DNA from: Butyricimonas sp. Marseille-P3923
GTDB taxonomy: Bacteria; Bacteroidota; Bacteroidia; Bacteroidales; Marinifilaceae
Direction of reading: 5' to 3'
NCBI RefSeq assembly: GCF_900184685.1
Contig: NZ_FXXL01000006.1
Coordinates: 868,001 to 932,000 of the forward strand
DNA length: 64,000 bases
This document shows positions 30,731 through 37,915 of this stretch, in pieces. The translations under genes and the position numbers were made by a program. Every line of letters begins with the position of its first letter. The first letter of the stretch is position 1. Below the pieces are notes generated by a model. The model was not told where the DNA came from, searched no databases, and saw only the letters and a list, made by a program, of their open reading frames with translations.

Positions 30731-32347
30731 ATGAAAAACAATTTATTATTATCACTCGCGCTCGTTGTAGCTTTATTCTCGGCTTGTAATGAAAACTCCG
30801 ATCCGGAAATCGGAGGTGGAGGCAATGAAGAAGAAAAACCGGTATTCGGAACGTATCTGACAGGAGATTTTCACCAACACACGGCTTACTCGGATGGTAC
30901 GAATCCAATTAAATTTGTCTATTCTCAAGCTAAAAAATATGACCTTGATTTCTCCGTGAATAGCGAACACGGGGGTGCTTTCGGGGGTGATGCCAGTGAG
31001 GGGGATTTCGAGGGAGAATGCCCGAGATGGAGTGAAACAACCGTATTTAAAGGGGATGCAAACGGTAGAAACATGTGGCGTTGGCAATCGATAAAAGATT
31101 ATAGTTGGTTACAGACAAAGGCTTTCGGGGATGCAAACAAAGATATGATTATCATGCAAGGTTTGGAATGGAACCCTGCGGGACACGAACATGCGAGTAC
31201 GTGCATTATCACGGGACAATTTGATGGTCCCGATGCTTCGAGAAATGCTGATGCGATGGCACAGTTTGAATATATGTTTGATAACAATGACAAGGATCAG
31301 ACTGGCGGCAATGAATACGGTTGGGTTAAGTCCTCGAAAGCAGGTCACGAAAAAACAATGGAAGCCGCGGCTTGGTTGCAGGCTAATCACCGGAAAACAA
31401 GTTGGATAGTACCTGCACACCCGGAACGCCAGAACAAATGGTCTATATCCGATTTCCGGGATTTGAATGATGTCGCACCGGATGTATTTGTTGCTTTTGA
31501 AAGTACTCCGGGGCATCAAGCATCCGCGAACCGTGGAGGAATAGGTAATTCATCTTCATTCAAAAAGAGTTATACTTACGGCGGTACCGGTATCATGGCA
31601 GCACAAGTCGGAGGACTCTGGGATGCGATGTTGTCCGAAGGGCGGAATTTTTGGTTAGTTGCCAATTCCGATTTTCATAAGCATGTCAGCAAGGGGGCGG
31701 ATGATTTTTATCCCGGTGAATACCAGAAAACATATGTGTCTGTCAAAGAAAAAACGGCACAAGGTATTGTTGACGGTCTTCGCTCCGGCAATATATTTAC
31801 GGTTCATGGTGATCTGATTGATAAACTTGAATTTTCTATCGGCTCGGCAACCATGGGACAAACGTATACTGCAAAAACAGAAAAAATCAAGATTAGTATT
31901 GTTGTTCGGGACCCTGAAACAAACAATAATAACATGTACACGTCGCTGACAAATCCAAAACTTGATCATATCGATTTAATCGCCGGCGAAATGCGTTCTA
32001 AAATAACTAAAGGTTCTGCGGAATACAGTATCGACAATTACGATAAAACGAAAGTTATCGCTCGTTTCGATGCAGTCGGTGGTGTAACTGACGCGAATGG
32101 TATCGTGAGCCAGAAATGGACAACCCGAGAAGGGGGAGTTAAAGTGATCGAGTACGAGGTGGAACTTACCAAGGATACGTATTTTAGGTTACGCGGAACA
32201 AATCATGGCTTGAATAAAGCAGGTGAAACCGATGCTAACGGAAATCCGTTAGTCGATACTCCCACGGCAAATAATGAAGCCGCAGCAAAAGTCTCTTTCG
32301 AGGATTTATGGTTTTACTCGAATCCTATCTTCGTGAAGAAAAATTAA
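30731..32347 (+). CDS. PHP-domain metal-dependent hydrolase lipoprotein
   Basis: A 538-residue lipoprotein with Cys19 (FSACN), a Gly/Glu linker and a PHP-type catalytic domain. Metal-binding signatures are visible: DFHQHTAYSDG (His48, His50), SVNSEHGG (Glu79-His80), PAHPERQ and the late NSDFHKH. The last 150 residues are beta-rich (KIKISIVVRDPE onward) and may form an accessory domain. PHP proteins hydrolyse phosphoesters; the exported CehA/McbA-like group includes carbamate or ester hydrolases, so the substrate is open. Monocistronic, ending 99 bp left of the integrated element. Confidence 0.8.
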   Translation: MKNNLLLSLALVVALFSACNENSDPEIGGGGNEEEKPVFGTYLTGDFHQHTAYSDGTNPIKFVYSQAKKYDLDFSVNSEHGGAFGGDASEGDFEGECPRWSETTVFKGDANGRNMWRWQSIKDYSWLQTKAFGDANKDMIIMQGLEWNPAGHEHASTCIITGQFDGPDASRNADAMAQFEYMFDNNDKDQTGGNEYGWVKSSKAGHEKTMEAAAWLQANHRKTSWIVPAHPERQNKWSISDFRDLNDVAPDVFVAFESTPGHQASANRGGIGNSSSFKKSYTYGGTGIMAAQVGGLWDAMLSEGRNFWLVANSDFHKHVSKGADDFYPGEYQKTYVSVKEKTAQGIVDGLRSGNIFTVHGDLIDKLEFSIGSATMGQTYTAKTEKIKISIVVRDPETNNNNMYTSLTNPKLDHIDLIAGEMRSKITKGSAEYSIDNYDKTKVIARFDAVGGVTDANGIVSQKWTTREGGVKVIEYEVELTKDTYFRLRGTNHGLNKAGETDANGNPLVDTPTANNEAAAKVSFEDLWFYSNPIFVKKN

Positions 32348-32367
32348 GTAGTTAATAATCTACAAGG

Positions 32368-32404
32368 TACCCACTTGACTTTTCTATAGTTAGGTGGGTA
32401 TTTA
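32368..32404 (+). terminator. Terminator after the PHP-type gene
   Basis: TACCCAC and GTGGGTA pair 21 bp after the stop, followed by TTTACTT. It sits immediately left of attL. Confidence 0.6.
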
Positions 32405-32419
32405 CTTCCTATAAAAAAA

Positions 32420-32475
32420 CCACCTACTTTCGTAAGTGGCTTATCTTCGGTGACCTCGGTGGGACTCGAACCCAC
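32420..32475 (-). repeat. attL: duplicated tRNA-Lys 3' end plus terminator
   Basis: The block contains the tRNA T-arm/acceptor core (32446-32475) and, at 32420-32439, a hairpin CCACCTAC/GTAAGTGG identical to the one after the intact tRNA (43629-43648). Homology with attR thus covers about 56 bp with a few differences in the 6-bp spacer between hairpin and core. It cannot form a tRNA on its own. Confidence 0.88.
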
Positions 32476-32518
32476 TCTGTATAACATTAAAATACAACAT
32501 ATTAGATGCTTGCTGAAT

Positions 32519-32547
32519 GTGATATGCACCTGTAAGGATACCAGATA
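32519..32547 (+). promoter_or_regulatory. Candidate integrase arm-type site, left end
   Basis: GTGATAT, 12 bases, then ATACCAGATA. The same two blocks occur in inverted orientation with a 10-base gap near the right end (43425-43451). The position 44 bp inside attL suits an arm site of a tyrosine recombinase. Confidence 0.4.
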
Positions 32548-32649
32548 TAGATTAAACAATATTTTTCTTACAAATCATATTCTCTTTATTCTTCCCATCA
32601 TAATGGAAATGTAGAGGCTGAATAAGTATCATGTTACTGTGTTCATAAT

Positions 32650-33126
32650 TCAATCATTAATTTCTAGTTTATTAAAGTCAATAATCCATTTGTGCTTTTT
32701 GAGAAAGTTTGTTCCTAGTACCCCAGAAAACATCTTCTCTTTGGATGTGCAATAGGAGCATAGGCTTTGGTCAATGTAAAATAGTTCAGAATAAGTCTTT
32801 CCATTATATTCAAATTTGAGTATAGTAGATTCACATCCCATTATAACCCCATTTTTACATCTAACCTTCTTGATACCTTCTCTCTTCTGGAAAACATCTA
32901 TAAACAAGTACAAAGGGGCTTTTATGGGGGCTTCTGGAGAGGGAAAATTTAAATTCAACCACTCATGAGATTTAAGCCTTTCCTGTGAAGCTGGATATTC
33001 CTCGTGAAAGAAGTCAACAAAGCAAGGAGCAAGTAGATTGTACTTACAACTAGTATCCACCAAGAAAGTGAATCCTATACCCTTGACTTGAATTAATATC
33101 ATAGGTTGAGCCTTAAATTTTTCCAT
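32650..33126 (-). CDS. Retropepsin-like protein with altered active-site triad (DTS)
   Basis: A 158-residue protein of aspartic-protease-like beta fold: PMILIQVKGIGFTFLVDTSC at residues 8-27 is where retropepsin-like proteins have hydrophobic-hydrophobic-D-T/S-G-A. Here it reads DTSC, so the glycine is lost. Later GVLGTNFLKKHKWIIDFNKL matches the C-terminal psi-loop element (G-x-N/Q-F-x-x-x-x-x-W-x-I-D-F) also present in its neighbour. It overlaps the upstream gene by 14 bp, implying coupled translation. Stop codon TGA. Probably a binding-only or pseudo-protease partner. Confidence 0.65.
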   Translation of the reverse strand: MEKFKAQPMILIQVKGIGFTFLVDTSCKYNLLAPCFVDFFHEEYPASQERLKSHEWLNLNFPSPEAPIKAPLYLFIDVFQKREGIKKVRCKNGVIMGCESTILKFEYNGKTYSELFYIDQSLCSYCTSKEKMFSGVLGTNFLKKHKWIIDFNKLEIND

Positions 33127-33535
33127 TGCTTCTCACTTCAAGTTTTTCAAAATCTACAATCCATTTATTCTCTATAAAGAATTGTACTCCAAGTACTCCA
33201 TGAATTTGTATTCCAGTTTCTTCCTGCACTTGTTTAATAGCTTCAGAAGCATCCAATACAGAAAAAGTTGAAGTATAATCTTTTCCTTCAAAATTGAATG
33301 TGGCTTCAATGATAGGAGTTTCTTTGTAGTGTCCTTCTATTCCCATTGTTCTATATGTTCCCTCAAGCAGCTTTAACTCACTCTTGAAATGTTCATATAC
33401 AAAATCAAATAAGGTGTTATGAGTAGCACCAGTATCAATCAAAAAACAAAGGTTATTTGTTTTTCTTGACATCAATATCAGTGGTAAACCTGCTTTTTGT
33501 AGACCAAATGTTAGTGGAAATTCCATTTTTTTCAT
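33113..33535 (-). CDS. Retropepsin-like aspartic protease domain protein
   Basis: A 140-residue single-domain protein with LCFLIDTGATHNTLF: the D-T-G-A active-site signature is at residues 34-37. The C-terminal GVLGVQFFIENKWIVDFEKL mirrors that of the protein encoded just downstream. No signal peptide or membrane segment. Single-domain retropepsins need two subunits for one active site, so it may form a homodimer or pair with the DTS protein. Stop codon TAA. Found inside the integrated element; its substrate is unknown. Confidence 0.72.
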   Translation of the reverse strand: MKKMEFPLTFGLQKAGLPLILMSRKTNNLCFLIDTGATHNTLFDFVYEHFKSELKLLEGTYRTMGIEGHYKETPIIEATFNFEGKDYTSTFSVLDASEAIKQVQEETGIQIHGVLGVQFFIENKWIVDFEKLEVRSNGKI

Positions 33536-33541
33536 TTATAA

Positions 33542-34432
33542 TTAATCATTGTTCCATCTTGCATCTAAATCACCCTCATAAGCATCAGATAATCCACTTT
33601 CTATATCTTCTCTACTCCAACCATCATAATAAGCTTGCTCATCTCCATAAGGGTCACTCCAATTATCCACATCATTCATCCTCTCTTCTTCATAATCCCC
33701 AAAAGAAGTTCTGTGGGAATATATTTTTGGAGAAACTTTTTTAGGAATCACCTTAGCAATAGGCAATGTTGTTTTTCCTATGTCTGACTTTTCCATCAGT
33801 AAAGGGAATATCTTACCACTACTATTTACAACAATGGCTATTACAGGCTCTTTAGGAATCCCTGTTACTGCTACAAATCCTATATTACACCCATAGGTGA
33901 AAAGTACTTGATTTATATTGGAGAATGCTTTAACGTATAATGCTTCACAATTTGTCAATTGTTTGAATGCTTCCACTGAATAGGTATTGATATAGGTTAA
34001 TCCATCAAAGATGACCTTATTTGTTAATTTATAAAGGTTTAGTTTCTCTTCTTTATCACCAATAAATGCCTTGATGGAAAAAAGATATTTTTCTTTTATT
34101 GCCCATATCCTATCATATTTGAATGGAACAACAATATTACCTAATGTATCTATGATTCCCCATTTATTATTTCCTTCTAAATAATGGTATTCTGTTACAC
34201 GGGTAAAACCACAAGTAAACTGCGGGTCACACCAAGAATATCTCCCAAATGGTACAATTTGCTTATTCATATAATTGATGTAAGCATATTGATATTGAGA
34301 GTTTCTAACTAATGCCAAACCACAACTGAATGGCTGAATCTCTTTATATTGAGGAGGTATGACAATTTCACCCACTTGGTTCTTTACTCCAAACAAGTCC
34401 TCTTCTTGGAAAATGTGCAAGTTATTATCCAT
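33542..34432 (-). CDS. WG-repeat protein
   Basis: About 296 residues from ATG 34432; the frame is open to 34513 but that extension looks noncoding. WG-type repeats are visible, for example FGVKNQVGEIVIPPQYKEIQ and NKWGIIDTLGNIVVPFKYDR, each of the form W/F-G-x-x-(D/N)-x-x-G-x-x-(I/V)-x-P-x-x-(Y/F). The C-terminal 60 residues are acidic and low-complexity (DDVDNWSDPYGDEQAYYDGW). The family is widespread and generally of unknown function. It heads a three-gene run with the two retropepsin-like genes (6-bp gap to the next). Stop codon TAA. Confidence 0.75.
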   Translation of the reverse strand: MDNNLHIFQEEDLFGVKNQVGEIVIPPQYKEIQPFSCGLALVRNSQYQYAYINYMNKQIVPFGRYSWCDPQFTCGFTRVTEYHYLEGNNKWGIIDTLGNIVVPFKYDRIWAIKEKYLFSIKAFIGDKEEKLNLYKLTNKVIFDGLTYINTYSVEAFKQLTNCEALYVKAFSNINQVLFTYGCNIGFVAVTGIPKEPVIAIVVNSSGKIFPLLMEKSDIGKTTLPIAKVIPKKVSPKIYSHRTSFGDYEEERMNDVDNWSDPYGDEQAYYDGWSREDIESGLSDAYEGDLDARWNND

Positions 34433-34739
34433 CTGATACTCTTTTTGTAGCCATAGCACAAAAAGAAGGTGTGAGCCAAGCCTCAATTGCAAGTCCAAGG
34501 TATTACCACACACCTATAATCACACAATATAAGGGAAGCCCACACCATATGGTATGAGTATCCACTACTTACTGTTGTGATTATTAGTCTTCAAGGTGGT
34601 AATTTTAGGACTATCACGAGTAAGAAGCAAACACTTCTTTTTCTAGTATGTCTTGATTAAACTTCTATTTCATTAGCAATCATTTAACTGTTACTACCGC
34701 AAAGTTATGACTTTTCAGCAATAAACAATCATTTAAAAG

Positions 34740-34895
34740 CTATTTTAGAAGGTTTTCAATCCATGCTAGTACCACGGGCATGAGCTTGTATCCTTGTTTG
34801 TGTTCAATACACTCCAGAAGAGGAAAGAAGTACTTCAATCCTTCATTCTTGATGGCAAATGTACCACATTTCTATCATTTGTCCCTGATTCTCAT
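34740..34895 (-). pseudogene. Broken small gene of about 51 codons with adjacent TGA-TAG
   Basis: From ATG 34893-34895 the frame reads MRIRDK, then TGA TAG at 34872-34877, then 43 protein-like codons (KCGTFAIKNEGLKYFFPLLE, then CIEHKQGYKLMPVVLAWIEN) before TAG at 34740. If TGA arose from TGG and TAG from CAG, the original was RDKWQKCGTF. The compact, well-mixed sequence suggests former or recoded coding function. No homologue is recalled with certainty. Confidence 0.4.
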
Positions 34896-34910
34896 ATCAA
34901 TTCAATTTAA

Positions 34911-34939
34911 AAGCCCCAATCTTTACCAGAAAGGGGCTT
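34911..34939 (-). terminator. Terminator hairpin inside the element
   Basis: AAGCCCC and GGGGCTT pair around a 15-base loop; on the minus strand the stem is followed by TTAAATT. It would end transcription coming from the DUF3871 gene. Confidence 0.55.
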
Positions 34940-35417
34940 GAAACAACAATAAAAACAATCACACGAGGGATACCCTCATTCATTCTTCGCTATAACACAT
35001 ATCATTATTATCCAGATAATAACATGAACAATAGCCTCGATAATCATATTCATTAGACCATATTTATCTTGTACAACTTTAAGCCTGTTATTTAAAAGCT
35101 ACTCCAGAATAGGGTATTGTTAATAAACAGGGATACATCACCCCTTCTAGGCTCTATAAACCACCTTCAATGCGTAATCACGTCTTTTAATTCCAGTGAC
35201 AGGTTGTATTCACTTCTCCTTTATTAGACAATGGAAGTGAATACATGGCTCACTTTAATGATACAATGTATTATTATATACCCAAGTGAGCAATGTCGAA
35301 TTTTTCCAGTTTAACCTTATACGGTGTAACATCAATTTTTTCGACACTATAAAATTTCCCATCATAATGGATAAAATGTAACTGGTAGTTCCAGAAGTTG
35401 AGTTATGGTGAAGAGAG

Positions 35418-36482
35418 TTACTGGATAAACCATGAATACTCGTTTCTTTCATTTAGAGCCTTGTTTAGCCCTTCTGTCAATTGGGTGGCATTAAGAGCCC
35501 TATCAATGAAATTATCAATGTAGGATGACTTGTTAGCCCCTGTAAGAAGGTTGTAGACTCTCCACATGCTGATTTCCCTGTTACCTTCTTGAATGGCAAA
35601 GTTTTCATCATTGTAATATGCCTTGGCTACAAGTCCTATCTGGGTATCAGTCATAAGCATTGAAGGTAGCCTCTTCTTCTGTTCACTGGGTAGGAATTGA
35701 TACATCCTGCTCTTTCCCAAGAACTGTGCAAACTGGCTTTCAGTCATGTAACAATCCTTGTAAGTAGCCATGTTGTGAAGGTGTTGGGCTGCATTATACT
35801 CGTGAATTAGCCTTATTGTGGCATTAAACAGGTCTGCAACACTCGTCACCTTCAACTCTGACTTGTACCCGTCGGTTGAAACACACATGTTGCAGCAAAC
35901 CATGTTCTTGAAGCCAATAAACACCTTGAACTTCTCGATGCCCTTCTTGCTGTAAAGATTTTCATGATTGTAAGCCCTAACCCCTCCAACAGTGAGATTG
36001 AGCCTGTTGCCTTCTATATCCTCGTGAATGGAGGGGATTTGAATACAAAACATCATTCTTTCATAGTAGATGGTCTTGTCTTCTTCCAGCAAGTCTTTCA
36101 CTGGTTTGTGAATGGCATCCGGTGTTCTACCTTTAATAACATGGCTAACCCTGATGGAGGGTTCTTCAATCTCTTCCCTTGGAAATGCTTGATTGGCAGC
36201 TTTCCAGACAGTTTCAATGAAAGAAGGGTGAGAGATGGTCACTTCATTATCCTTGCTGAATACGGGCACCACGCAATCATTTTTCAAGTGTTGCATGGTG
36301 GCTTCTCTAGTGTTTGCCTCGATGAAAGGTAGTTGCCCCTCTATTAATATAGCATCTTCTGGAGTCCCTTTCATTATTCCAGTTTCAGGAGCAACAGGTG
36401 AAGTGCTTGCTCCAGAATTGTAGGTAGTGATGATGCTTGGATAAATATTAGTTCTGACGGGCTGTAATAGCATTGTTTCCAT
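35418..36482 (-). CDS. DUF3871-family protein
   Basis: A 354-residue cytoplasmic protein typical of Bacteroidota mobile elements. The first 50 residues are variable; then come PVFSKDNEVTISH, IRVSHVIKGRTPDAIHKPV, NRLNLTVGGVRAYNHENLYS and KVFIGFKNMVCCNMCVSTDG. The C-terminal MLMTDTQIGLVAKAYYND and LLTGANKSSYIDNFIDRALN are strongly family-like. Function is unknown; it usually travels with element replication genes. Its start overlaps the end of the ATPase gene by 35 bp, so the two are translated as a unit. Stop codon TAA. Confidence 0.85.
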   Translation of the reverse strand: METMLLQPVRTNIYPSIITTYNSGASTSPVAPETGIMKGTPEDAILIEGQLPFIEANTREATMQHLKNDCVVPVFSKDNEVTISHPSFIETVWKAANQAFPREEIEEPSIRVSHVIKGRTPDAIHKPVKDLLEEDKTIYYERMMFCIQIPSIHEDIEGNRLNLTVGGVRAYNHENLYSKKGIEKFKVFIGFKNMVCCNMCVSTDGYKSELKVTSVADLFNATIRLIHEYNAAQHLHNMATYKDCYMTESQFAQFLGKSRMYQFLPSEQKKRLPSMLMTDTQIGLVAKAYYNDENFAIQEGNREISMWRVYNLLTGANKSSYIDNFIDRALNATQLTEGLNKALNERNEYSWFIQ

Positions 36483-37341
36483 ATCTTGTAAAATTAGGTT
36501 GGTAATTGATACCGGGTTGTTTCATGGCTTCTTGTAGTTTGACTCTCCTCGTGGTGAAGTCACTTGATAATTGAATGTTCCATTCAGGGTAGGCATGGTA
36601 AATAGTGGTCAGTTCTTCAATGGTTCTGGCTTGGTTAATCTTGCTTTTAACTATCTCCATGCTTACCCCTTCATTGCACCAGTCTAAAATAGCCTGTCCT
36701 GTAGTGGGGGTAATGATAAACTCTGGTTTATTTACAAACAGTGCTGTTCTATCCTTTGATGCAATAACTTGATGCTTCATGTTGATATCAAACACTATGG
36801 TAAACTCGTAATCTATCCCATCTCTCATGACAGCTTTTAATCCTACCTTTTCAGGTACCATTTTACCATTCTTTTCACTCAAAACATAATCTTGTTTACA
36901 CCTCATGGTGCAAATAACATGGCTTCGAGATTGTAGAATCTTTTGCATGAAGGCATTGATTCTTGGAGTTACTTTCTGCCAGTTAGTGAATGAGTTACCT
37001 TGCAGGTTGGCATGGTATTCAAGCAAGTAATCCCAGCATTGAGAGATTGAGTCAATTATAATCACTTCTATCCCTGCATCTTCACACGCTTTTATAGCCT
37101 CAATATAAGTTTCTGGGGTGAAGTTTTCACTTAGATTCAATACATTATAAGTTCCCAAGTGAGCGTATAAATCAGCACTTCCATTTTCACTATCAATAAC
37201 TGCAATTTTAGTCCAGTCATTGCATAAGCCATAGGCTAATAGCAAGGCAGAATAGGTCTTTCCTGAGCCTGCACAGCCTTGAAGGGCAAGCTTTATCTTG
37301 GCTTGCTTCTTTGATGATACTCTTAAATTTAGCATATTCAA
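36448..37341 (-). CDS. RecA-like AAA ATPase (phage/element nucleotide-binding protein)
   Basis: A 297-residue P-loop NTPase with Walker A GCAGSGKT (22-29), a Walker B-like VIIIDSISQ, and a conserved CTMRCKQDYVL block. It resembles the AAA_24/phage nucleotide-binding proteins that act in recombination or replication of phages and plasmids. No signal or membrane segment. Upstream gene of DUF3871, overlapping it. Stop codon TAA. Confidence 0.8.
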   Translation of the reverse strand: MNMLNLRVSSKKQAKIKLALQGCAGSGKTYSALLLAYGLCNDWTKIAVIDSENGSADLYAHLGTYNVLNLSENFTPETYIEAIKACEDAGIEVIIIDSISQCWDYLLEYHANLQGNSFTNWQKVTPRINAFMQKILQSRSHVICTMRCKQDYVLSEKNGKMVPEKVGLKAVMRDGIDYEFTIVFDINMKHQVIASKDRTALFVNKPEFIITPTTGQAILDWCNEGVSMEIVKSKINQARTIEELTTIYHAYPEWNIQLSSDFTTRRVKLQEAMKQPGINYQPNFTRYGNNAITARQN

Positions 37342-37427
37342 ATACTATTAATGATTAACAATTTAGAAAAATAAAAGAGCAGCCAGACATTCATCCAACT
37401 GCCCTTCTGGAGTGTATTCATTAGCTA

Positions 37428-37700
37428 TTACAAGGTAGTCAATGTAGTAGCCCCTCCTTCTCCTTTCTGGTGCAACAAGAAGAACATCTCTCCAGTTGTA
37501 GCGGAGCATACTTCAGAAATTACTGGTACTGTTAGTTCTCCTGTTTCTACCTTCCTTGAACAAGCACCAGTTTCAAAGCCATAGACAAAGAAACATTTGC
37601 CAGTGTGCTCATTCCTTTTCACTTCAATCTTTTCTACATTGTGGTGTGCTTTAAACTCTGCTACACTCATTGTTTTCACGAACTTTAAATCTCTTTCCAT
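37428..37700 (-). CDS. Small hypothetical protein of the element
   Basis: A 90-residue protein, KFVKTMSVAEFKAHHNVEKI at the start and two Cys and a His further on (TGKCFFVYG, ACSRK, VCSATTGEMFF). I recognise no family. It lies 86 bp upstream of the ATPase gene on the same strand and ends with TAA. Upstream, 37731-37760 has a G/C-rich hairpin-capable stretch (TCCCCA/TGGGGA). Confidence 0.6.
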   Translation of the reverse strand: MERDLKFVKTMSVAEFKAHHNVEKIEVKRNEHTGKCFFVYGFETGACSRKVETGELTVPVISEVCSATTGEMFFLLHQKGEGGATTLTTL

Positions 37701-37868
37701 GATTGTGAATTTATTATTGTTGTAGGGGGGACTATCCCCACCTGAGTGATGGGGAGGGTGGATTGGTTGGAGTATATAGCATTCATGACTCCAGAATAGA
37801 AAAAAAATAATTTTGGACAGGTCTTTTTAATCAGTAAAAACAGCTATACATTACCATGTTCTATATAT

Positions 37869-37907
37869 AATAATCCCCCTCTCTCTGGTTGAAAACAGGG
37901 GATTATT
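37869..37907 (-). terminator. Terminator after the amber-containing helicase gene
   Basis: AATAATCCCC and GGGGATTATT form a 10-bp stem 8 bp past the TGA stop at 37916. Its tight fit to that TGA supports this being the real 3' end of a single gene. Confidence 0.7.
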
Positions 37908-37915
37908 TGTACTTA

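Larger units (their letters stand above)
34433..35417. other. Gene-poor stretch of the element with remnants
   Basis: Nearly 1 kb without an intact gene of normal size. It contains a broken small gene (34740-34895), a minus-strand terminator (34911-34939), and a 16-base sequence (TTCCCATCATAATGGA at 35356-35371) repeated exactly at 32592-32607. I see no tRNA-like cloverleaf here on either strand, in particular no amber suppressor tRNA. Confidence 0.5.

Noticed and set aside
32446-32475. A second tRNA gene at the left end of the element
   Set aside because: Only the T-arm and acceptor 3' strand are present; sequence beyond 32475 cannot form the D or anticodon arms. It is attL.
34976-35053. 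A 25-codon hydrophobic open frame on the minus strand
   Set aside because: It could be a membrane micropeptide (many Ile/Val/Met), but it is very short, has no clear start signal and lies among remnants.
34433-35417. An amber suppressor tRNA within the element
   Set aside because: I looked for a T-loop (GTTCGA-like) with a CTA anticodon on both strands here and in the other intergenic gaps of the element and found none. A supporting tRNA, if any, is outside the window.
35255-35452. Small minus-strand frame overlapping the end of DUF3871
   Set aside because: Different frame from a confident gene, Ser/Asn-rich composition, no start signal.
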